This document shows positions 18,116 to 24,721 of a stretch of 64,000 bases of DNA, one piece after another. Under the pieces are notes generated by a model, which saw nothing but the letters and a program-made list of their open reading frames with translations, ran no database searches and had not been told where the DNA came from. Positions within the stretch are counted from its first letter, which is position 1, and each line of letters starts with the position of its first letter. The stretch lies in the NCBI RefSeq assembly GCF_001636615.1, contig NZ_LGEK01000017.1, forward strand, positions 124,001-188,000. Reading direction: 5' to 3'. Source of the DNA: Mucilaginibacter sp. L294. Its GTDB lineage: Bacteria > Bacteroidota > Bacteroidia > Sphingobacteriales > Sphingobacteriaceae. The position numbers were made by a program, and so were the translations under genes.

Positions 18116-18490
18116 ATGGATTTGAAACCGACAGAAAGCGAACTTGAGATATTACAAGTGATTTGGAAAAAGGGGCAGTGCAGCGTTCGTGATGTGCATG
18201 AGGAATTGTCAAAAAATAAGGATTCGGGCTATACCACCACCCTTAAACTGATGCAGATAATGCACGAAAAAGGTTTGGTTGAGCGCGATACCAATGCTAA
18301 AACACACTTGTACAAAGCGCTGATCAGCCGTGCGCAGGCACAGCAGGGCGCGCTTGATAAAATTATATCAACCGTGTTTAAAGGGTCAACGTCTGACCTG
18401 GTGATACAGGCCCTGGGCCAGCACCGCGCATCAAAAGATGAAATAGACGCGATAAAAAGTTTTTTAGACCAGTTTGAGAATAGAGATTAG
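18116..18490 (+). CDS. BlaI/MecI/CopY family transcriptional repressor
   Basis: 124 aa. A winged helix (about 1-75: LKPTESELEILQVIWKKGQCSVRDVHEEL, then GYTTTLKLMQIMHEKGLVERD) is followed by a dimerisation tail. Family members repress genes for beta-lactam, copper or envelope responses and are relieved by cleavage by an M56 protease. The M56 gene follows 73 bp downstream and a matching operator lies upstream. The last codons (from 18476) are themselves part of a heptamer repeat tract. Confidence 0.93.
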   Translation: MDLKPTESELEILQVIWKKGQCSVRDVHEELSKNKDSGYTTTLKLMQIMHEKGLVERDTNAKTHLYKALISRAQAQQGALDKIISTVFKGSTSDLVIQALGQHRASKDEIDAIKSFLDQFENRD

Positions 18491-18559
18491 GATTGGAAAT
18501 TAGTGGTTTAGGTTAGAGTTTAAAGTTTAGGACTTAGGATTTAGAACTTAGAATTTCAA
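18476..18559 (+). repeat. Twelve-unit degenerate heptamer tract across the blaI-like stop codon
   Basis: Reading in 7-bp steps from 18476 gives GAGAATA, GAGATTA, GGATTGG, AAATTAG, TGGTTTA, GGTTAGA, GTTTAAA, GTTTAGG, ACTTAGG, ATTTAGA, ACTTAGA, ATTTCAA. The first two units encode the end of the repressor and its stop. It fills the gap to the M56 gene. Confidence 0.7.
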
Positions 18560-18563
18560 TAAA

Positions 18564-20639
18564 ATGGAAAACATGCTATACAACATCAGCCAGGTTTTAG
18601 GGATAACCATCATCCACTCATTGTGGCAGGGCTTGCTTATTTATTTCCTGCTAAGGGTTGTGCTGCTGTTTACAGCGGGGTTCCCGGCTTCTAAAAAATA
18701 TTTATTGGCAGTAAGCAGCCTTTTAGCCATAACAGGCTGGTTTGTTTACACGCTGATAAACGAAATACAGATATACGATTGGCTGGCGAAGCCATCAACC
18801 CTGGCTAATATGCCGCTGGTGCTTGAGCTGCCCGCCAATATGCGCCACTTTAATGATGCTACCATACGTTATTATTATAGTATTGAAAAATACCTGCCAT
18901 ATGTTACTGCTGTGTATGTTTTAGGTTTAATGCTAAACATGGCAAGGGTTGTACTGGCCCACAGAAAGATCCGTACCATTAAGCGTACCATGAGCCTGGG
19001 GATACAGCTGCAACAGCAAATAGGCAATTTTGCAAAAAAACTAAATATCACCCAAAAAGTAAGGGTTGGCTTTAGCCAGATGGTTGATGTACCCTGCATT
19101 GTGGGCTTTTTAAAGCCGGTGATACTTTTGCCCATAACCTTATCTACCTACCTGGAAGCCGAAGAAATTGAAGCCATATTAATGCACGAACTGGCTCATA
19201 TTAAACGTAACGACTACATTATTAACCTGCTGCAGCAAGTTATAACCACGTTGTTATTCTTTAATCCGTGCGTGTTACTTATCAATAAAATAATAGGGGA
19301 AGAACGTGAAAACAGCTGCGACGATTTAGTTGTAGACAGCACCCAAGCCCCCATTGTGTATGCAAAAGCTTTATTCAAATTAGAGCAAAACCGCCAAAAC
19401 GAGTTGCAGTTAGCGTTGGCTGTAACAGGTAAAAAGTATCAATTATTAAACCGAATCGAAAGGATCATGAAAACAAAAAAACAAATGCCAAGCATCCGGC
19501 CAACATTAGTGGCCATGCTTATATTAACGATAGGCGTAAGCAGTTTAGCCCTGCTTAACCCCGAAATAGCGCAGGGTAAAATATCTGTAAAAGCAATAAC
19601 CCCCGAAGTAATAAAAGGCTTTATTACCGATACCATCCCGGCAAAAAAAGCTGTAAAAGCAAAAAGGAATGCCGAAAAAGCAGCGATCAAAAGCCAGGCA
19701 TCAACTAAGGCAAAAATAAAAGCAGAAATTGCCAACGAAAGGGCCAACGGCAAAAGCACATATAGTTACAGTTATAACGATGGTTATCGTTATAACGTAG
19801 GGATGAACGACCCGCAATTAGAAAAACTAAGCAAAGAGGTTGAACGCCATGGTGATGCTATTGGCAAGTATTACGATAGTCCCGAGTTTAAAGCCAAAAG
19901 CGAAGAAATGGATAAGCTTGGTAAACAAATAGATGCCTTTTATAATAGCCCTGAAATAAAACAAGCAACCGCCAACCAGGAAAAGGCTGCTGCCGAATAT
20001 GAGAAGAGTTGGGGCGGAAGAAGCGCGGATATGGAGAAGACCGGCAAACAAATGGAGGGTTTAGGTAAACAAATAGAAACTTATTTTAATACCCCTGAGT
20101 TTAAAGCGGTAAATGATAAGCTGAAGAAAAAATATAATATAAGCTACGATGGTTATAATGATAGCCGCAGTGAAAATTATAAGAAATACCAAGCCGAATT
20201 AGATCAAAACTTATCGCCGGAAATAAAGGAAACAACAGCCCAAATGAGAAAATTGGGCGAGCAGATGCGTGGCTTAAGCAATAGCCCCGATGCGGTTAAA
20301 CAACGTGATGAAATGCGTGCCGCCGGCGAAAACATGCGCAAAGCGTATAACAACCCCGATATTAAAGCAACGCAGGAAAGAATGCGTAAGATTGGGCAGG
20401 AGATGCGCGATTATACCGCTAACCCGGATATGAAGAGAGAAAAGGATGAGCTACGTGCAGCTTCGGATAGGTTAAGGGCTTATACTCAATCGCCAGAGTT
20501 TAAAAAGAAGTTAGCCGAGTTCAGGAAAACTCATCCGTCTAACGTTTATTACTGGGATAACAAGGATGCACAGGAGTATGTAGAAAAACCACAGGCACCT
20601 GAGAAACCCGAAGCACCGGAAAAACCTGAGAACAATTAG
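18564..20639 (+). CDS. M56 (BlaR1-type) membrane metalloprotease with repetitive C-terminal domain
   Basis: 691 aa. The N-terminal ~310 residues are the BlaR1/MecR1 peptidase: TM segments near 10-30, 40-60, 110-130 and ~315-335, and the zinc site H208-ELAH with flanking LMHELAHIKRND. The usual penicillin-binding sensor is absent. In its place, residues ~370-691 are a highly charged, helical region with roughly ten degenerate repeats of an NSPEFK / NTPEFK / NNPDIK motif spaced 20-30 residues apart. The tail is PEKPEAPEKPE. It presumably cleaves the BlaI-type repressor; the signal sensed is unknown but probably periplasmic. Confidence 0.88.
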   Translation: MENMLYNISQVLGITIIHSLWQGLLIYFLLRVVLLFTAGFPASKKYLLAVSSLLAITGWFVYTLINEIQIYDWLAKPSTLANMPLVLELPANMRHFNDATIRYYYSIEKYLPYVTAVYVLGLMLNMARVVLAHRKIRTIKRTMSLGIQLQQQIGNFAKKLNITQKVRVGFSQMVDVPCIVGFLKPVILLPITLSTYLEAEEIEAILMHELAHIKRNDYIINLLQQVITTLLFFNPCVLLINKIIGEERENSCDDLVVDSTQAPIVYAKALFKLEQNRQNELQLALAVTGKKYQLLNRIERIMKTKKQMPSIRPTLVAMLILTIGVSSLALLNPEIAQGKISVKAITPEVIKGFITDTIPAKKAVKAKRNAEKAAIKSQASTKAKIKAEIANERANGKSTYSYSYNDGYRYNVGMNDPQLEKLSKEVERHGDAIGKYYDSPEFKAKSEEMDKLGKQIDAFYNSPEIKQATANQEKAAAEYEKSWGGRSADMEKTGKQMEGLGKQIETYFNTPEFKAVNDKLKKKYNISYDGYNDSRSENYKKYQAELDQNLSPEIKETTAQMRKLGEQMRGLSNSPDAVKQRDEMRAAGENMRKAYNNPDIKATQERMRKIGQEMRDYTANPDMKREKDELRAASDRLRAYTQSPEFKKKLAEFRKTHPSNVYYWDNKDAQEYVEKPQAPEKPEAPEKPENN

Positions 20640-20646
20640 TATTTGG

Positions 20647-20729
20647 AGAATGGTTGATTAAGTGAGGAGTGAATGGGTTAGAACCGTTCACCTCCCGATA
20701 GCTATCGGGACAACTTAATCAACCATTCC
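20647..20729. repeat. Compound palindrome after M56 gene
   Basis: Outer arms GAATGGTTGATTAAGT (20647) and ACTTAATCAACCATTC (from about 20713). Inside are GAGGAGTGAATGG / CCGTTCACCTC and the perfect CCCGATAGCTATCGGG (20694-20709), which matches 15116-15131. It could act as a terminator for the M56 gene. Confidence 0.7.
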
Positions 20730-20761
20730 TCAATGCAAATCCTATTAAAATTAGTAATTTA

Positions 20762-20789
20762 GTATCCTCAAAAAAGGGATACTTTTTTT
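20762..20789 (+). terminator. Hairpin with T run abutting recN start
   Basis: GTATCC / GGATAC stem around TCAAAAAAG, then seven T. The recN ATG is the next codon. It may end the M56 transcript or lie in the recN leader. Confidence 0.6.
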
Positions 20790-22445
20790 ATGCTTCAAAA
20801 GTTAACCATACAAAATTACGCGCTGATAGATAACCTCGAGATCAACCTTGATAAGGGACTGAATATACTTACCGGTGAAACTGGCGCGGGTAAATCGATC
20901 ATTTTAGGGGCTTTGTCGCTCATACTGGGGCAGCGCGCAGAAAGCCGTTACTTTTTTAATCAGCAAAAAAAATGTGTGATAGAAGGCTCATTCAAAGTTG
21001 CCGGTTTTCATCTGAAAAACTTTTTTGAGGATAACGACCTGGATTACGAAGGCGAAACCGTTTTACGCCGCGAGATCTCGGCCGATGGTAAATCGCGCGC
21101 GTTTGTGAACGATACCCCTGTTAACCTTACCCAGATCAAAAACCTGGGCGAAAAGCTGATAGATATCCACTCACAACATGCCACCCGCGAAATTAACGAC
21201 CCGGAGTTTCAACTGCTGGTGGTTGATGGCGTTGCCGGGCACCACGAGTTACTGCGCAGCTATCAAACCAAATACCGGGCGTATAAAAAATCGCTTAAGC
21301 AGCTTGATGAGCTGATAGCACAAAACGATAAAGCCAAAGCCGACCTGGATTACTATCAGTTTCAGTTTGATGAGCTGGAAAAGGCAGGTATAGCTGCCGA
21401 TGAGCAGGAGGGACTTGAAAAAGAGCTGGCAACCCTTAACAACGCCGAAGAAATAAAACGGAATCTGCTGGGCGCACATTACCTGATGCATGGGGGCGAA
21501 ACATCTGCCATTATACAACTGCGCGAGGCTGGGCAACAACTCTCTACCATAGAAATGTATAACCCCGATGTAGAAGAGCTGCACGAGCGCTTAAAAAGCA
21601 CCCTTATCGAACTAAAGGATATAGCCGCCGAACTGGAGAATATAGAACAGCGCACTTTTACCAATGAGCCCCGTGCCGAAGAGGTTAATACCCGTTTAAG
21701 CTTGTTATACAACCTGCAAAAAAAGCACAGGGTAAACGGCAACGCTGAGTTGCTGGCTATCCAGGAAGATCTGTCGGACAAGATACAGCAGGCCGTGTTT
21801 GGCGATGAGGCTGTTGAGAAACTACAGAAACAGATCAACGCAGATAAACAGGAACTGGAAGGCATCGCCCATGAATTATCTGCCAATCGCAAAAAAGCTA
21901 TACCTGTAATACAGCAAAAAGTATTAGCCAACCTAACCGAAATGGGTATGGGTAATTCTGCCTTAGAGATAGAGCAATCCTCACTGGCTGATTTGGGCGC
22001 TAACGGTATTGATACCATCCGCTTTATGTTCTCGGCCAACAAAGGCCATGCCCTGGCGGATATGAGCAAGGTAGCATCGGGTGGCGAGTTGAGCAGGCTG
22101 ATGCTGAGCATCAAATCTATCATAGCTGAATACACCGCCTTGCCAACCATTATTTTTGATGAGATCGATACAGGCGTAAGCGGGGAGGTTGCTAATAAGG
22201 TGGGGCAGGTAATGGAGCGCCTGTCGCAAAACCTGCAGGTAATAACCATAACCCACCTGCCGCAAATTGCCGGTAAAGGCAAAAGCCATTACTTTGTGTA
22301 TAAAGACGATACCGAATCGGTCACTAAAACCCGCATTAAAAAATTGAGCGATAACGAACGTGTGCAGGAAATAGCCAAAATGCTAAGCGGCGACAGCCCC
22401 GGCGAAAGCGCATTGCAAAACGCAAGGGAGTTACTGGGCGTTTAA
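20790..22445 (+). CDS. recN: DNA repair protein RecN
   Basis: 551 aa, normal length. SMC-like ATPase acting in double-strand-break repair. Walker A is G29-ETGAGKS (29-36) after the canonical start MLQKLTIQNYALID; the C-terminal half carries the signature KVASGGELSRLMLS and Walker B TIIFDEIDTGVSGE, with coiled coil between (~150-350) and the final ITHLPQIAGKGKSHY. The start is fixed by family conservation, which puts the initiation codon directly against a hairpin T run. No SOS-type box is visible. Confidence 0.96.
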   Translation: MLQKLTIQNYALIDNLEINLDKGLNILTGETGAGKSIILGALSLILGQRAESRYFFNQQKKCVIEGSFKVAGFHLKNFFEDNDLDYEGETVLRREISADGKSRAFVNDTPVNLTQIKNLGEKLIDIHSQHATREINDPEFQLLVVDGVAGHHELLRSYQTKYRAYKKSLKQLDELIAQNDKAKADLDYYQFQFDELEKAGIAADEQEGLEKELATLNNAEEIKRNLLGAHYLMHGGETSAIIQLREAGQQLSTIEMYNPDVEELHERLKSTLIELKDIAAELENIEQRTFTNEPRAEEVNTRLSLLYNLQKKHRVNGNAELLAIQEDLSDKIQQAVFGDEAVEKLQKQINADKQELEGIAHELSANRKKAIPVIQQKVLANLTEMGMGNSALEIEQSSLADLGANGIDTIRFMFSANKGHALADMSKVASGGELSRLMLSIKSIIAEYTALPTIIFDEIDTGVSGEVANKVGQVMERLSQNLQVITITHLPQIAGKGKSHYFVYKDDTESVTKTRIKKLSDNERVQEIAKMLSGDSPGESALQNARELLGV

Positions 22446-22482
22446 TATTGCTGCCGCATCAAATTCTGAAACACATTATATT

Positions 22483-22920
22483 ATGAAAAATAAATTTCAC
22501 CTGCCAACATTTTTGGTTACTTCGTTATGTTTCTTATTGTTGTTTTCAGTAGGCTTTATTGTAATTCCTCAGGATAAAGGCTACATACTTGAGCATGAAA
22601 ACAACATTGCAACTGAGGATGCAGGGCCGCATAACGGAGGGGGCAAAACAACAGCCTACCCCTTTTTTAAAGATTTTAAAGATACCAGGTTGGTGTTCCG
22701 TAAACGTGTGCTGCACCCCGGTTCGTCAATAGGTTATCATTTACATAATGAGCAGGAGATATATTATATAATAAATGGTAACGGTAAGTTAGATATGAAC
22801 GGTAAAGTAATACCCGTAAGCGCAGGTGATGCTTTGTTAACCCTGCCGGGTAGTTCGCATGGGTTAAAGCCTGCAGGAAACGAAGATTTGACGGTGTTGA
22901 TTGCCTATAGAAATAATTGA
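22483..22920 (+). CDS. Secreted or membrane-anchored cupin protein
   Basis: 145 aa. A single hydrophobic N-terminal segment (FLVTSLCFLLLFSVGFIVI) is a signal peptide or anchor. The cupin barrel follows, with metal-site pattern GYHLHNEQEIYYIINGNG and the second motif PGSSHGL. Substrate unknown; the family includes sugar isomerases and small-molecule-binding proteins. It lies 37 bp after recN and 68 bp before fabI, which has its own promoter. Confidence 0.78.
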   Translation: MKNKFHLPTFLVTSLCFLLLFSVGFIVIPQDKGYILEHENNIATEDAGPHNGGGKTTAYPFFKDFKDTRLVFRKRVLHPGSSIGYHLHNEQEIYYIINGNGKLDMNGKVIPVSAGDALLTLPGSSHGLKPAGNEDLTVLIAYRNN

Positions 22921-22957
22921 CAGCTTAATGTATCATTTTATACTAAGAATATTTATA

Positions 22958-22965
22958 TAACTTTG
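22958..22965 (+). promoter_or_regulatory. fabI: fabI -7 box
   Basis: TAACTTTG matches TAnnTTTG, 24 bp before the ATG at 22989. Upstream TTT at the right distance is only a weak -33. Confidence 0.5.
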
Positions 22966-22988
22966 CCCCACTTATAAAACTAAAAACA

Positions 22989-23801
22989 ATGGCTTACAAT
23001 TTATTAAAAGGTAAAAAGGGAATTATTTTTGGTGCGCTTAATGAGCAATCTATAGCCTGGAAAGTGGCACAACGCTGCCACGAAGAAGGTGCCGAAATAG
23101 TTTTAACCAACTCGCCGCTGGCATTGCGCATGGGCGAACTGAATAAACTTGCAGAGGAATGTAATGCCCCTGTTATCCCGGCTGATGTAACCAGCAATGA
23201 GGATGTTACCAACCTGTTCACCAAAAGCATAGAGCATTTTGGCGGTGGTGTTGATTTTGTGCTACACTCGATAGGTATGAGCGTAAACGTGCGCAAAGGC
23301 ATCCACTATACCGAAAACAATTATGATTTTACCCACAAAGGGCTTGATATATCTGCACTGAGTTTTCACCGTGTATTACAAACAGCCATGAAGCTGGATG
23401 CTATAAACGAGTGGGGATCGGTAGTGGCCTTAACTTACATTGCTGCACAGCGTGTATTCCCTGATTATAATGATATGGCCGATAATAAGGCTTACCTGGA
23501 GAGCATAGCCCGTAATTTTGGCTACCAGTACGGCGTTAAAAAACACGTGCGTATCAACACCGTATCGCAATCGCCAACACGTACTACTGCGGGTAGCGGT
23601 GTAAAAGGTTTCGATGGCTTTGTTAACTATGCAGAAAAGATGAGTCCGCTGGGTAATGCTGATGCTAACCAGTGTGCTGATTATTGCGTAAGCTTATTTA
23701 GCGACCTTACCAAAATGGTTACCATGCAGAATTTATTTCACGATGGTGGCTTCTCTTTCACCGGTGTAACTGCTGCCGTGATAGAGCAAATGGAGAAATA
23801 A
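22989..23801 (+). CDS. fabI: Enoyl-[acyl-carrier-protein] reductase (NADH)
   Basis: 270 aa. Reduces trans-2-enoyl-ACP in each round of fatty acid elongation. SDR fold with atypical nucleotide site GALNEQSIAWKVAQ, and the FabI catalytic pair Y-x6-K seen in DYNDMADNKAYLE. Other signatures: FVLHSIGMS and INTVSQSPTRTTAGSG. Soluble cytoplasmic enzyme, normally essential. Ends before a strong bidirectional terminator. Confidence 0.95.
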   Translation: MAYNLLKGKKGIIFGALNEQSIAWKVAQRCHEEGAEIVLTNSPLALRMGELNKLAEECNAPVIPADVTSNEDVTNLFTKSIEHFGGGVDFVLHSIGMSVNVRKGIHYTENNYDFTHKGLDISALSFHRVLQTAMKLDAINEWGSVVALTYIAAQRVFPDYNDMADNKAYLESIARNFGYQYGVKKHVRINTVSQSPTRTTAGSGVKGFDGFVNYAEKMSPLGNADANQCADYCVSLFSDLTKMVTMQNLFHDGGFSFTGVTAAVIEQMEK

Positions 23802-23821
23802 GAGAAATTATACATAACAAA

Positions 23822-23854
23822 AAAAGGCCTTCGGATATCCGAAGGCCTTTTGCG
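23822..23854. terminator. Bidirectional terminator, fabI / lipoprotein
   Basis: AAAAGGCCTTCGGA / TCCGAAGGCCTTTT, a near perfect 14-bp palindrome between convergent genes. Confidence 0.92.
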
Positions 23855-23866
23855 TTGATTAATCTT

Positions 23867-24250
23867 TTAGTCTATCAAAACAATCTTCAAACTAAGGGTT
23901 GGTGGTTTTGGAGTTACAGAATTGCCATCACTATTTTGTGCGTCTAAGTAAACATGGCCGCCTGTGTAGGTAAAACGGTAAGAAATACCGCCATATACCG
24001 AAGGTAAGGCTTCATATTCGCCATTTCCAAGGTCGTTATAAACAAGTACTGCACCGCTACGGTCATAATAGTCATCAATTTCTGGTACAGAAACATCGGC
24101 AGAATAAGTCAAACCGCCATCGGTTGTAGTCCAATTGTTGGCTTTAGCGAAGATTGGTAATGCGCCGGGCGCAACAACCGTTTCTTTTTTACATGATGCG
24201 GCTGTCAGCGCAATAATTGACACGCATAGGATAGATAATAATTTTTTCAT
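23867..24250 (-). CDS. Small predicted lipoprotein of unknown function
   Basis: 127 aa from the Met at 24250, chosen because it gives a lipoprotein signal (MKKLLSILCVSIIALTAASC, lipobox TAASC). A longer frame starting at 24295 would put 15 non-hydrophobic residues in front. The mature part is ~108 aa, beta-rich, with DDYYDRSGAVLVYNDL and a C-terminal PPTLSLKIVLID strand; this resembles small Bacteroidota lipoproteins of unknown role. Likely outer-membrane anchored. Confidence 0.7.
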   Translation of the reverse strand: MKKLLSILCVSIIALTAASCKKETVVAPGALPIFAKANNWTTTDGGLTYSADVSVPEIDDYYDRSGAVLVYNDLGNGEYEALPSVYGGISYRFTYTGGHVYLDAQNSDGNSVTPKPPTLSLKIVLID

Positions 24251-24459
24251 ATGTGATTTGTTTTTTGGCCATAAACCGGTTATGACAACTATCATAACGG
24301 TTAAATAACGCGTTTATGTATATAAGAACAAATATCATGCAAAAGGTTTAACTAACTAATTTATTAGTTGAATTTATTTTTGATGAAACGTTGCTATCGC
24401 TTACCTGCCTGGTTCAAATTACTACCACATCATATCGATCAGGATATAGAGGATAGTAA

Positions 24460-24651
24460 TTACGGGCAATAGGGAGCTTTGATTTTATTAACGAAAACAT
24501 CTTTTTTGATATCCACGGCACTATTTTAAACCCTACAGGCGCCCTTTTCAGGTATAAATGGGGAGCCAGCCGCGTGGCAGAATTATTACCAATTGATTAT
24601 TTGCCACCAATAAGGGAAGAAAAAGCCCGAAAGCTTATGGTTAGTTTTTAA
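24460..24651 (+). pseudogene. Remnant coding fragment, no start codon
   Basis: An open frame of 63 codons without ATG, starting after a stop at 24457. It reads ...FFDIHGTILNPTGA, then FRYKWGASRVAELLP and a PPIREEKARKLM end, and has protein-like composition. The upstream part is absent; 24251-24459 shows no continuation. It may be the C-terminal scrap of a lost gene. I cannot name the family. Confidence 0.4.
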
Positions 24652-24670
24652 GACAAAAATGCTGTCTCTT

Positions 24671-24705
24671 AAAGCCCGCTTACATTTTGCAAGCGGGCTT
24701 TTTAT
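24671..24705. terminator. clpC terminator
   Basis: AAAGCCCGCTT / AAGCGGGCTTT, an 11-bp perfect stem with T-rich sequence on one side and A-rich on the other; sits just after the clpC stop. Confidence 0.88.
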
Positions 24706-24721
24706 TTATTTAAAAGAGTTG

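Noticed and set aside
21479-22282. 267-codon minus-strand frame within recN
   Set aside because: Antisense shadow of a well-conserved gene, with Ser/Cys-rich composition and no family resemblance.
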